Shown: positions 43,913-51,599, counted from the first letter of the stretch. The stretch: 54,147 bases of DNA from Candidatus Competibacteraceae bacterium (GCA_003989065.1 RXIW01000015.1:1-54147); one strand, 5' to 3'. Notes: generated from the sequence alone by a model not told the origin. Program-made: numbers and translations.

Positions 43913-44206
43913 TCAATGCCATACGACCTGTTGGGACCGGACGCGATGGGCATCGGTCTTCTGTTGCTGCTCGGCCATGGCCTGCCACTGGCGCAGCAAT
44001 TCGCGGTGAATTTTCCTCCGATCTTCTGACTGGCTCGCGATGTCGGGATGCGCCAGCAACATGCGCAAATGATGAACGATGGTGATGATCAGCCCGGCGC
44101 AGGGTCGCGAGGCGTAACGGGTCATCAGATAGCAAAGCGCGGTCTGAATCACCGTCACATCGGGCAGCTCCTCGCCGTCGGACGCATTGGAATCGAGGCA
44201 TCGCAT
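43913..44206 (-). CDS. Unknown helical protein, last gene of the HemP operon
   Basis: This 97-aa protein is not recognised. It is predicted all-helical, with VIQTALCYLMTRYASRPCAGLIITIVHHLRMLLAHPD followed by a basic helix (KIHRELLRQWQAMAEQQ). The stretch IV-H-H-L...L-L-AHPD...W...A aligns with the C-terminal half of the protein encoded just upstream (44221-44694), so the two are likely paralogues. The ATG at 44206 is the first plausible start, 14 bases after that gene's stop. Its place in a Fur-box-led operon suggests a role linked to iron or haem. Confidence 0.68.
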   Translation of the reverse strand: MRCLDSNASDGEELPDVTVIQTALCYLMTRYASRPCAGLIITIVHHLRMLLAHPDIASQSEDRRKIHRELLRQWQAMAEQQQKTDAHRVRSQQVVWH

Positions 44207-44220
44207 AGGGCTTGCTCGCT

Positions 44221-44694
44221 TCAGCAGGCCGCCGCTTGACTGCCGGCGGCGGTGATTCCCGGCATCGGTCTTGCCCCGGCTTCGACCTCGACGGCGACCC
44301 AGGCCAGTCGTCGCCAGTGCCCCGCCAGTCGCCGCAACACGCAACGCTCTTCCGCCGACCGACGATCATCGGGGTGGGCGCACAGCGCATCGATATGGCG
44401 CACGATCTCGCCAGCCAGCGCGGCAGAACGGTCGTTCAGGCTAGCGCGAATCAGTCGGCCGATCCGCCGTTCGATCTCCTGTGGCGCCAATCTGGCCGGC
44501 GTCAACCCCTCGATCACTTTCCATTGATCCGACGATCGTGGATGGCCCTCGACGCCCAAGCCAGGCGCGTCGGCCAAGGCGACGGCTTGGGCGAGCAGTT
44601 GGGCCAGAGGGAACGCGGTCCGGGGGGTCCGGGCAACGGGACGGGATGTCCATGGGTTCGATTGCCGCTGGGCTGCAACAGTATGCCTTGACAC
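44221..44694 (-). CDS. Unknown helical protein in the HemP operon
   Basis: This 157-aa protein is not recognised. Residues about 20-60 are variable; the conserved-looking part is PQEIERRIGRLIRASLNDRSAALAGEIVRHIDALCAHPDDRRSAEERCVLRRLAGHWRRLAWV, which matches the neighbouring 97-aa protein in spacing and key residues (IV-x-H, AHPD, W). The start is set by the sequence: a GTG at 44694 lies eight bases after GGAGG, whereas the longer frame from 44760 has no ribosome site. It follows hemP by 112 bases. Confidence 0.7.
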   Translation of the reverse strand: MSRHTVAAQRQSNPWTSRPVARTPRTAFPLAQLLAQAVALADAPGLGVEGHPRSSDQWKVIEGLTPARLAPQEIERRIGRLIRASLNDRSAALAGEIVRHIDALCAHPDDRRSAEERCVLRRLAGHWRRLAWVAVEVEAGARPMPGITAAGSQAAAC

Positions 44695-44806
44695 GGGAAA
44701 GACCTCCGCAGATTCAGGAAGAGTGCTCGTGCAGGCTGGCTGCCGTCGCCCGGAAGGCATCAGGTGGCTGGCGTGCTATCCCTGTTCGGGACAGCGTGAG
44801 AGTGGA

Positions 44807-44986
44807 TTATTTGGTCAGGAGCAATTTACCTTGCCGAGTGATGCGCAGCCGGTATTCCTGCCCAGCATGCTCGATCAGGATCTCTTGAGCGCTGCCGAAT
44901 AGCTCGCCGCTGGTCAGGCGCTTCCGGGACAGGTCCAGGCATGGAATGGACCGCGCCGGCCAGGCTTCATGGATCGGACGGCTCAT
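44807..44986 (-). CDS. hemP: Hemin uptake protein HemP
   Basis: This 59-aa protein is of the HemP/HmuP family. The conserved C-terminal half is readable: RKRLTSGELFGSAQEILIEHAGQEYRLRITRQGKLLLTK, including the SxELFG and YRLRxTRxGKLxLTK signatures. In other bacteria it is a small Fur-regulated protein that helps expression of haem receptor genes. The ATG overlaps the stop of the upstream Cys-rich gene (ATGA). No TonB-dependent receptor lies in the window. Confidence 0.93.
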   Translation of the reverse strand: MSRPIHEAWPARSIPCLDLSRKRLTSGELFGSAQEILIEHAGQEYRLRITRQGKLLLTK

Positions 44987-45351
44987 GCTGGATGATCCTG
45001 GCAGTAACACGACTCTGGACTATCGACGACAGCCAGACCGTTCAAGCCGTGTGAACACGCCTGCAGACACAACGCCCGAATGCAACATTTGGTGTCGTGG
45101 TCGCGGCAACGGAAGTCGGTCACACTCATCGCCCCGCACGCCAACAGCTGGTAGAGCTTCCCGACGTTGATGTCCAGCCCGATCCAGCGGTCGTCCTCGA
45201 TGCTGTCGGTCGCCATGCGCGTCTGGTGAAATCCGGCAGCCGCCGTTTTCGCCATCGCCCCCTTGCGCCTGCGCGACATCGCCGGAAGGGCTGGGGAGGC
45301 ATTCCAGGCATCCTGCGAGGATCTCTGCATAGGCCGATGCGATTCGTACAT
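44983..45351 (-). CDS. Cys-rich protein of unknown function upstream of hemP
   Basis: This 122-aa protein is not recognised. The N-terminal third is basic and low in structure; then comes WIGLDINVGKLYQLLACGAMSVTDFRCRDHDTKCCIRALCLQAC, with the cysteine pattern C-x6-C-C-x4-C-x3-C, and a terminal CYC. This suggests a metal- or cluster-binding site. It is the first gene after a Fur box/promoter and is translationally coupled to hemP. The ATG at 45351 (AGG eight bases before) is preferred to a GTG at 45360. Confidence 0.7.
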   Translation of the reverse strand: MYESHRPMQRSSQDAWNASPALPAMSRRRKGAMAKTAAAGFHQTRMATDSIEDDRWIGLDINVGKLYQLLACGAMSVTDFRCRDHDTKCCIRALCLQACSHGLNGLAVVDSPESCYCQDHPA

Positions 45352-45381
45352 GGGCTTCACCTAAGTTCAATATGTTATGTA

Positions 45382-45413
45382 GTTAATGATAATCATTCTC
45401 ATTTAGATGTCAA
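45382..45413 (-). promoter_or_regulatory. Fur box overlapping the hemP-operon promoter
   Basis: GTTAATGATAATCATTCTC (45382-45400) matches 17 of 19 bases of the classical Fur box GATAATGATAATCATTATC. On the minus strand it covers the -10 and spacer of a promoter with TTGACA (45408-45413), a 16-base spacer and TATCAT (45386-45391). Iron-bound Fur would therefore block transcription of the Cys-rich gene, hemP and the two genes beyond. Confidence 0.9.
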
Positions 45414-45480
45414 ATACAAATCCGCCACTACGCCGAATTGCCGACGCTACTACAGCCCAACAATCCTTGGCTTTTGCACA

Positions 45481-45963
45481 GCACCGAAGCTTGAAGAGAT
45501 CTACGCCTCCGAAACGCGCGGCTTCACGGCAGAGATCGAAGTCGAGATGCAGAAGCTCGAAGGATGCGATCTCATGTTGTGGCAATTTCCTCTTTGGTGG
45601 TTTGGCCTGCCTGCCGCGCTCAAAGGCTGGGTCGACCGAGTGTTTGCCATGGGGCGGATCTACGGTGGGGGGAAAATCTATGAAACCGGCGTATTCAAGG
45701 GCAAAAAAGCCCTGCTTTCCCTGACCACCGGAGGACCGCCGGAAGCCTATCGCCAGGATGGCTTCAACGGCGACATCCATTCGATCCTGCGGCTGATACA
45801 CCGAGGCATGCTGCAATTCGTGGGATTCGACGTCCTGGAACCCCACATCGTCTACGGACCAGTGCGGATGACCGACGAACAAAGGCGGCAGGAACTGGAA
45901 GCGTTCGCCACTCGCCTTCGACGGATTGAAACCGAATCGCCTATTACCGTTGGGCGTTATTAA
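45481..45963 (+). pseudogene. N-terminally truncated NAD(P)H:quinone oxidoreductase (flavodoxin-2 fold)
   Basis: The visible part runs from EEIYASETRGFTAEIEVEMQKLEGCDLMLWQFPLWWFGLPAALKGWVDRVFAMGRIYGGGKIYETGVFKGKKALLSLTTGGPPEAY to the normal C-terminus. QFPLWWF, KGWVDRVF and LTTGGP are hallmarks of MdaB/KefF/NQO1-like flavoproteins. About 55 N-terminal residues, including the FMN phosphate loop, are missing, and no start codon with a ribosome site precedes the homologous part. Upstream lies the Fur box of the divergent operon, so the 5' end was probably lost in a rearrangement. Confidence 0.75.
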
Positions 45964-46046
45964 GACGGAACAGTGTAAGCAAGTGTGGGCGAGCTACCGG
46001 TCCGGATTCACGCCGAACCGGTGGCGACCACCCGCCAACGGCGCGA

Positions 46047-48155
46047 TCAGTCTTCGTCGATGGGAGGTTCGAAGCGGACGCCGGCGATGGAGTTGAGCAA
46101 CACGCCGAGCGTCACGCCATTGTGCAGCAGTGCCGACCAGATCGGCGAGAACAGCCCGAACGCCGCGCCGGCGATGACGGCGGTATTGACCGTGGCGGAC
46201 AGCCGAAAATGATGGCGAATCAGGCGCAGCGTGCCCACGCTCAGCACTCTGGCCGCCAGCAGGGTCTGCAAATGCTCGTCGAGCAGGACGATGTCGGCGG
46301 TGGCGCGGGCCAGATCCGCACCGCGAGGCATGGCCAGACCCACATCGGCGGCGATCAAAGCCGGGGCGTCGTTCACGCCGTCGCCGATGAACGCCACCTT
46401 GGCGCCCTGCGCCCGTAGTTCTTCCACCACGGCCGCCTTGCGCTCCGGCGGACACTCGGCGTAGACCGCATCCATCGCCAATTCCTGCGCCAGTGCTTCG
46501 GCCTTGTCCTGACGGTCGCCGGTCAACAACACCAGACGTCGCACCCCGCTCCGCCGCAATTGCGCCAGAATCGCCCTGGCCTCGGGCCGCAAGCTGTCGC
46601 GCAGAGCGATTAGGCCCAGCGGGCGGTGTTCCAGCGCCACATACAGCACGGTCTTGCCGGCCTGTTCCAGCGCCGCGATGCGCTCTTCGTGGTCAGCGAA
46701 GGCAACGGCGTGATGGGCTTCGAGAAAATGGCGGCTGCCGATGGCGACGATTCGCCCTTCGACCTGGGTGGTCAAACCGTGCGCCACCAGATAATCGACG
46801 TCCTCGTGTTCGATATGCTCCAGGCGCTGCTGGCGGGCCTGCTTGACCACCGCATCGGCTACCGGATGCGTGGCATGCTCTTCGATCGACGCGACCAGAG
46901 CCAACAGCGGGTCCTCTTCCCAAGCGTCATCCAGACTGAACACGTCGGTCACCTCCAGCAGGCCGCTGGTCAAGGTGCCGGTCTTGTCGAACACGAAGGT
47001 GTCGGCCTGGGCCAGGCTGTCGATGGCCAGACTGCTGCGGAACAGAATGCCGTGCTTGGCGCCCTGATACATGGCCGCCTTGATCGCCACCGGCGTACCC
47101 AGCTTCAGGGCGCAGGCGTAATCGACCAGGAACACCGAGGCCAATCGGTCGAGATCGCGGGTCGCGGCATACACCAGCGCGCCGGTGCCCAAAGTCAGGT
47201 AGACCCGTTGATCGGCCAGACGCTCGGCCAGGGATTGGGTGTGCGATTGCTGATGCAAGGCGTTTTCGATAAAGCGGGCGATGCGGGCGGTGGTGGTTTC
47301 ATCGCCGACTCGGGTGGCGCGGATGCGCAGCCGCCCGCCTTCCAGCACCGTGCCGGACAGCACCTTGTCGCCCGGCTCCTTGCGCACCGCCAGATTCTCG
47401 CCGGTCACGGACGCCTGATTGACCGCCGCGTTGCCGCCCACCACCTTACCGTCGATGGGAATCATCTCGCCCGGCCCGACTTCGATCAGATCGCCGACCT
47501 GCAGTTCGCTGCACGGTATCTGCACCAGGGTGCCGTCGCGCTCGACCCAGGACTGGGTCGGCATCGGCTTGAGCAGATGGCGCAGCAGATCGTCGGCGTG
47601 GCGGGTGGTGCGCTGCTCCAGAAAAGCGCCCAGCATCAGCAAGCCTTGGGTGGCGATGGCGGTGAAGTAATCGCCACGCGCAGTGGCCAAACCGACCGCC
47701 AGGCTATCCAGCACCTCGACTTTCAGTCCCTTGCGACCCAGGGTCTTTGCGCCTTCCGCCACGGTCGGCGCGATCAGAACATAGGTCAGCAGGCGGCGCA
47801 GCGGCTGGGTCAGCGCCGGCAGCAGGGCCAATCCCGCCAATGCGCTAAACACCCGTAGCAGGTCGGGACTGGCAGGGTTGGCGATGCGGTTGGATTCGGT
47901 CAGAAGGGTTGGCGGCGGTTGCCGAAACCAGTCCAGGATCGCGCGACGATGCTGCGCCTGGCCATCGTATTCGATCGCAACGCTGCCCGCCTGACGGTTG
48001 GCCCGCACGCCGCGCACGCCGCCAAGGCTCGACAGGGCGGCTTCCAGCGCCAATCGATCCAGGCGCCGGTCGCTCAGCCAAGGAGCGCGCAGCCGCAGGC
48101 GCTGGGGAAGTTCATGCGCCAACTGGTAGGTTTCCGGCGCTACGACAATAGACAT
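46047..48155 (-). CDS. Atypical P1B-type (heavy-metal) ATPase
   Basis: This 702-aa ATPase has all catalytic P-type elements: the actuator SVTGENL, DKTGTLTSG with the phosphorylated Asp, HATHPVADAV (the P1B HP motif) and FIGDGVNDAPALIAADVGLAM. Instead of the usual CPC/SPC before the phosphorylation domain it has DYACALKLGTPVAIKAAM, close to the CSC(x)5T pattern reported for a minor P1B group. Its N-terminus is an HMA2-like domain (QRLRLRAPWLSD...) with no CxxC. The start ATG is 48155 (MSIVVAPETYQ); the frame opens at 48203. The metal is unknown; Fur-type control suggests iron or manganese. Confidence 0.88.
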   Translation of the reverse strand: MSIVVAPETYQLAHELPQRLRLRAPWLSDRRLDRLALEAALSSLGGVRGVRANRQAGSVAIEYDGQAQHRRAILDWFRQPPPTLLTESNRIANPASPDLLRVFSALAGLALLPALTQPLRRLLTYVLIAPTVAEGAKTLGRKGLKVEVLDSLAVGLATARGDYFTAIATQGLLMLGAFLEQRTTRHADDLLRHLLKPMPTQSWVERDGTLVQIPCSELQVGDLIEVGPGEMIPIDGKVVGGNAAVNQASVTGENLAVRKEPGDKVLSGTVLEGGRLRIRATRVGDETTTARIARFIENALHQQSHTQSLAERLADQRVYLTLGTGALVYAATRDLDRLASVFLVDYACALKLGTPVAIKAAMYQGAKHGILFRSSLAIDSLAQADTFVFDKTGTLTSGLLEVTDVFSLDDAWEEDPLLALVASIEEHATHPVADAVVKQARQQRLEHIEHEDVDYLVAHGLTTQVEGRIVAIGSRHFLEAHHAVAFADHEERIAALEQAGKTVLYVALEHRPLGLIALRDSLRPEARAILAQLRRSGVRRLVLLTGDRQDKAEALAQELAMDAVYAECPPERKAAVVEELRAQGAKVAFIGDGVNDAPALIAADVGLAMPRGADLARATADIVLLDEHLQTLLAARVLSVGTLRLIRHHFRLSATVNTAVIAGAAFGLFSPIWSALLHNGVTLGVLLNSIAGVRFEPPIDED

Positions 48156-48237
48156 GGCAGGATATCCGAGTAGAAAAAACCGACGTCGGGGCCGCCGTCC
48201 CAACGCCGGAATTGCTGGCTTGGCCAGGCTAACGGTT

Positions 48238-48849
48238 TTACTTGCCCTGGCCTTCGGTCTTGATCTCGGCTTCGGCGTCCTTGAAGCGTTCCTTGACCTC
48301 CTCGAACCCGCCCTGGAACATGTTCCAGATCTTGACCAGCGACTTGATGGCGTTCTTCTGCACAGTGTCGTTGGTCAGCAGGAAGGTCACGGCCGCTCCG
48401 GTAATCGCGCCCTTGACGAAGCGCTCATCGCGGAAGTTGAAGAAACTGGCCAGGCCGCTCTCGTGATGGTGATGCGGCACATAGGCGTGCGGATGCGAAC
48501 CATAGCCGGCCGGAGCCTGATAGCCAGGAGGCGGTGCGCCATAAGCCGACGGCGGATAATAGCCATGACCCTGGCCGCCGGGATGCCCTCCCTGCTGGAC
48601 CCAGGGCGGCGGACCGTAGCCCGGCGCAGGCGGATGGCCATAACCCCCACCCTGATACGGACTGGGTTGACCGCACTGATGCTGGCCCTGCTGAGCCCAG
48701 GGCGGCGGACCGTAGCCCGGCGCAGGCGGATGGCCATAACCCCCCTGTTGCTGATAACCGCCGTGATACTGCGGTCCCTGGCCCTGCGGACCGGCCTGCT
48801 GAGGATCGGGCTGCTGTGGGGGCATGGTGTTGTTAGGATTTTCGGTCAC
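48238..48849 (-). CDS. Pro/Gly/Gln/Tyr-rich protein with His-rich linker and membrane-associated C-terminus
   Basis: No family is recognised with certainty. Residues 1-125 of 203 are low-complexity, with an exactly repeated block (GGYGHPPAPGYGPPPW twice) and an ending HPHAYVPHHHHES that could bind metal. Residues 135-203 read FRDERFVKGAITGAAVTFLLTNDTVQKNAIKSLVKIWNMFQGGFEEVKERFKDAEAE, a short glycine-containing hydrophobic helix followed by an amphipathic helix, resembling YtxH-like proteins. Its ATG overlaps the stop of the preceding gene (ATGA), so it is coupled into the HMA2/P-type ATPase operon, 82 bases before the ATPase start. Confidence 0.8.
   Translation of the reverse strand: MTENPNNTMPPQQPDPQQAGPQGQGPQYHGGYQQQGGYGHPPAPGYGPPPWAQQGQHQCGQPSPYQGGGYGHPPAPGYGPPPWVQQGGHPGGQGHGYYPPSAYGAPPPGYQAPAGYGSHPHAYVPHHHHESGLASFFNFRDERFVKGAITGAAVTFLLTNDTVQKNAIKSLVKIWNMFQGGFEEVKERFKDAEAEIKTEGQGK
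48601..48744. repeat. Exact 48-base direct repeat, period 96, inside a coding region
   Basis: The 48 bases at 48601-48648 recur unchanged at 48697-48744. Both copies begin CCAGGGCGGCGGACCGTAGC and end in TAACCCCC. They encode the repeated GYGHPPAPGYGPPPW block of the Pro/Gly-rich protein. Identity at third codon positions shows a recent duplication or ongoing homogenisation, and copy number may vary between strains. Confidence 0.95.
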
Positions 48850-49196
48850 GAAGATTCTCCCTGTTTCGATGGGTTCAACAAATACATCAAAGCGGCGCTG
48901 GTCACGAACATGGCGGCATAGCGGGTCAGCGTCGTGCTACGTCCCAGGCTTTGCCCGGCCAGGGTGGCCGCGGCCGTGGTCAGTCCACTGACCACGCTGG
49001 CTTGAACAATCTCGCCTAGAGCCAAGCGACCATCGGCGCTGGCGGCGCTGAGCTGCGCGGCGGTCGCGGCCGCGGCTCCGAGGGTCGCACCCACCGCAGC
49101 GCCTTGCAGGACCGCTGTCGTGGTGGGCGCAAACGGCGCAGGCTGACCATGGGGTTGGCCATGAGGATAGGGTAAGAGATGATGGCGATCGCTCAC
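48846..49196 (-). CDS. Small glycine/alanine-zipper membrane protein of the HMA2 operon
   Basis: This 116-aa protein is not assigned to a named family. After a His-rich start (SDRHHLLPYPHGQPHGQ) it has three weakly hydrophobic segments rich in Gly and Ala: VLQGAAVGATLGAAAATAAQLSAA, IVQASVVSGLTTAAATLAGQSL and YAAMFVTSAALMYLL. Such small-residue zippers pack helices tightly in membranes. The GTG at 49196 is set by GGAG seven bases upstream and by a 4-base overlap (GTGA) with the HMA2 gene before it; its own stop overlaps the next gene (ATGA). Confidence 0.78.
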   Translation of the reverse strand: MSDRHHLLPYPHGQPHGQPAPFAPTTTAVLQGAAVGATLGAAAATAAQLSAASADGRLALGEIVQASVVSGLTTAAATLAGQSLGRSTTLTRYAAMFVTSAALMYLLNPSKQGESS

Positions 49197-49579
49197 GCGG
49201 AGGCTCCTTCCAATCGAGAAAACATGTAGGGGGCATGGCCAGCCGGCAGATCGACTTCGGCCAGCACGGCGGGCAATGTCCCGCTCTGGGCGCGCAGCAG
49301 GCGTTCCCACCACTGCGGCGGGATGCGCCGGGGGTCGTATTCGACCACCAGCGAAGCGGCCAGCCGATTCATCTGCAGAGCGGTGACGCCCGGCAGACGC
49401 GCCAGCCAATCGTCCGGCGCGACATCCGGCCATTGCGCCAGCAGCTCCAGCACGCCGGCCCCCAACCGTAGCCGCAGTCGCCCGCGCACGTGGTGGACGA
49501 TGCGTAAATGCGGCAGCAATTCAGCCAAGCGCGACCAGTCGTCGGCGGTTGCCGCCGGGATCGAGTTTGGCGCGCTCAA
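49193..49579 (-). CDS. HMA2-domain-like protein
   Basis: In this 128-aa protein, residues 25-95 follow the HMA2 ferredoxin-like pattern: HLRIVHHVRGRLRLRLGAGVLEL ... LARLPGVTALQMNRLAASLVVEYDP. The CxxC of classical metal-binding HMA domains is absent. The (H)xxGRLR motif recurs in the next HMA2 protein and in the N-terminus of the P-type ATPase. The start is a TTG at 49579 that overlaps the previous stop (TTGA) and has GAGGG five bases before it; a rare start in a coupled arrangement. Stop overlaps the following GTG. Confidence 0.8.
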   Translation of the reverse strand: MSAPNSIPAATADDWSRLAELLPHLRIVHHVRGRLRLRLGAGVLELLAQWPDVAPDDWLARLPGVTALQMNRLAASLVVEYDPRRIPPQWWERLLRAQSGTLPAVLAEVDLPAGHAPYMFSRLEGASA

Positions 49580-49947
49580 CGAAACCCTCGCGCCAAAGAT
49601 AGAACCGAGGTTTCCACGCTCTTGCGCAACAGGGTGCCGAACAGCGCATTGCCGAACAGCGCACCGGCCTGCTTGACCAGGCCGCTGGTGGCCGAAACCG
49701 CTGGAGATGCCGACATGGGGCTATCCAGGCAACCGGCCTTGTAGAGGTGGTACAGAATGTCGTCGGCGCTCACTTGGGCATTGTCGTAGTGAATCAGCAC
49801 GCTGCCGATCTTGCCGTTGTGGCTATGGCTGTCGACACCGGGCAACGCCGCCAGGATGCCGCCCAACCGGGATTGGCACTCGGCCCGACGCAGGCAGGCG
49901 GTTTTGATCCGCAAACGACCTGGAACATGATGGATGTAGTAGCTCAT
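49576..49947 (-). CDS. HMA2-domain protein, first gene of the operon
   Basis: In this 123-aa protein, residues 1-75 are an HMA2-like domain: YYIHHVPGRLRIKTACLRRAECQSRLGGILAALPGVDSHSHNGKIGSVLIHYD, with no CxxC but with a Cys17/Cys24 pair. The rest is a hydrophobic-amphipathic tail (SGLVKQAGALFGNALFGTLLRKSVETSVLSLARGFR) that may sit on the membrane. The ATG at 49947 is the start of the family homology; the frame opens at 50019. It lies 163 bases downstream of the -10 of a Fur-box promoter and heads five overlapping or adjacent genes. Confidence 0.84.
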   Translation of the reverse strand: MSYYIHHVPGRLRIKTACLRRAECQSRLGGILAALPGVDSHSHNGKIGSVLIHYDNAQVSADDILYHLYKAGCLDSPMSASPAVSATSGLVKQAGALFGNALFGTLLRKSVETSVLSLARGFR

Positions 49948-50109
49948 CGCAATGACCTCGCAACGGAACCGAGTGAACGTGGGTCCATTTGCCATCCTCA
50001 TCCCCTCTCCCATGTTCACCGGCGAGGGGGTGACAGCTCTTCGACAGGCACGAAATTACTGGATAAACAGCATCATTAGACAGCAATCTCAACGCCTCTT
50101 GTTTGAGAT

Positions 50110-50139
50110 CATAATGCAAATGAGATCGATTCTCAATAA
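50110..50139 (-). promoter_or_regulatory. Promoter with overlapping Fur-like box for the HMA2/P-type ATPase operon
   Basis: On the minus strand TTGAGA (50133-50138), a 17-base spacer and TATGAT (50110-50115) form a near-consensus sigma70 promoter. AATGAGATCGATTCTCAAT (50121-50139) overlaps the -35 and spacer and fits the Fur 7-1-7 dyad (TGAGATC-G-ATTCTCA against TGATAAT-N-ATTATCA: 4 of 7 and 6 of 7). Fur repression in iron-rich cells is therefore likely. It is weaker than the box at 45382. Confidence 0.72.
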
Positions 50140-50181
50140 TAAACCCGCTTGATAGTGCTAGATACCATTCTTCGGCCAGCC

Positions 50182-50253
50182 GCCAGCCGGCTCGCGCCGT
50201 CACTATAAAGTGACGCGATTGGTCGGACGCTAACCGCACACGCGCCGGCTGGC
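50182..50253. repeat. Nested inverted repeats
   Basis: The outer arms GCCAGCCGGC (50182-50191) and GCCGGCTGGC (50244-50253) are perfect complements. Inside, GTCACT-ATAA-AGTGAC (50199-50214) forms a second perfect dyad. They lie between the AraC gene end and the Fur promoter. They could be a transcript end for the AraC gene, an operator, or a remnant of a small mobile repeat. Confidence 0.65.
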
Positions 50254-50376
50254 CTCACTCCGACGCTTGTTGTCAAGATCAGAAATATGGTTGTACTGTA
50301 GATTGATGGGATCAGCTCGCTGTGATATCGGCGGGAATGCGGAGATCTCAGGAAAATATAACGGTAAAACCCATTA

Positions 50377-51360
50377 TCACATCCGGCGGCGCAAGGTCTC
50401 CGATGGCAATTCCCCAAACTGCAATTTGTAAGCTTGTGCAAAGCGACCCAAATGTACAAAGCCCCATTGCTTGGCAATATCGGCAATGGTTGTAGTATCG
50501 TCTGCACTGAGAAACGCTTCCCTAATATGGTTCAGGCGAACCTTTTTCAGGTAAGCCATTGGAGACAGCCCGAAGGCATTATTGAAACTCAGTTGCAATG
50601 CACGATAGCCACATCCAGCCTGCGAAGTTAAAGCCTCCAGAGTGATATTCTCATGGGCATGAGCATGGATATGGTCACGAGCTTTTTTGACATGATAGGG
50701 CAGTACGCCCGACGTCGGCTGCTTGCATAAAAGGTCGGTGTAATTATTCGGCTGGGCGAAAAGAAGTTGAGACAGCAATAAATTTTCCCAATTCCCCATG
50801 ACAATGCTGTTTTCGAAGCCGAATGAGGGATCATCCATTTCATTGGCCAGGAAATGCAGCGTCCTCAAAAGATGGCGAGCTTTTGGCTCGGTAAAATCCA
50901 CCTTGAAATCGAAAACCAGATTTTGTCGTTGCCTTGCATTGCCAATGAGCGACCGAACATGTTTCTCGAGTATCTCCGGTGAACAAGAGAGTATGAAGGC
51001 GCTAAATCCATACTCATGCACAAGAAATGGTAACCGACGGTCACGCACGACACCCTGATCCAGGTTGATGTCACATTCATCCGTATGTTGCCGTGCACGT
51101 CCGCTGCCACCAGTCAATGCAACCAGGGAAAACTCGCCATCATCGACAGGTTCAGCCGACGCCCTGATAGGGACATCATTGCCCAGTGAAACGTGATAAA
51201 GCTGAATTTGTCCCAATTGCGCCAAACGCAGCGAAAAATCGACCTCCTTGCCCGACTTGGTAATATCCAATTTCTCCGCTGGAGCCAGCTGCTCCAACAC
51301 ATAACTCAGGTCGTCGAGGTTATTCGTTGAATAGATTGGATGATTTTTAAAAGATGACAT
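50377..51360 (-). CDS. AraC-family transcriptional regulator
   Basis: This 327-aa protein has an N-terminal ligand/dimer domain (AraC-binding-like: LGQIQLYHVSLGNDVPIRASAEP, FLVHEYGFSAFILSC) and a C-terminal double helix-turn-helix: ITLEALTSQAGCGYRALQLSFNNAFGLSPMAYLKKVRLNHIREAFLS and TTIADIAKQWGFVHLGRFAQAYKLQFGELPSETLR. The start ATG at 51360 has GGAG eight bases before it; a GTG lies three codons earlier. It is a single gene between the HMA2 operon and the iron ABC importer, so either may be its target. The inducer is unknown. Confidence 0.9.
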   Translation of the reverse strand: MSSFKNHPIYSTNNLDDLSYVLEQLAPAEKLDITKSGKEVDFSLRLAQLGQIQLYHVSLGNDVPIRASAEPVDDGEFSLVALTGGSGRARQHTDECDINLDQGVVRDRRLPFLVHEYGFSAFILSCSPEILEKHVRSLIGNARQRQNLVFDFKVDFTEPKARHLLRTLHFLANEMDDPSFGFENSIVMGNWENLLLSQLLFAQPNNYTDLLCKQPTSGVLPYHVKKARDHIHAHAHENITLEALTSQAGCGYRALQLSFNNAFGLSPMAYLKKVRLNHIREAFLSADDTTTIADIAKQWGFVHLGRFAQAYKLQFGELPSETLRRRM

Positions 51361-51599
51361 CCATAACACTCCAGCAGCGCGCTTCTCTCACATTGTCCAG
51401 AGAGATCTCTCGACACGACCTAATCATTGACTACTAGACATCATAAAAAACGAAAAACATCGGCACAGGATGTCCAGTTGCCCATAAATTATCTGGAAGG
51501 GATGCAGGCTTGTCTAGCAGCGGCGCTACCGATGGCAAAGGCTGGCTTCACGGTCTAGTAGCACGGATTCCAGTCCCTAGATGGAAAAACGTGATCGCT

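Larger units (their letters stand above)
49948..50376. other. Regulatory region between the HMA2 operon and the AraC gene
   Basis: This 429-base gene-free region is AT-rich at its left half. It contains the Fur-box promoter (50110-50139) and nested inverted repeats (50182-50253), described separately. The AraC-family gene ends at 50377 and reads toward this region. No further gene is supported. Confidence 0.7.

Noticed and set aside
49990-50035. CCCCTCTCCC...GAGGGGG arms upstream of the HMA2 operon as a terminator or REP element
   Set aside because: Arms are short and interrupted; similar C-rich/G-rich pairs near 6830 and 24300 differ in sequence, so I could not define a repeat family.
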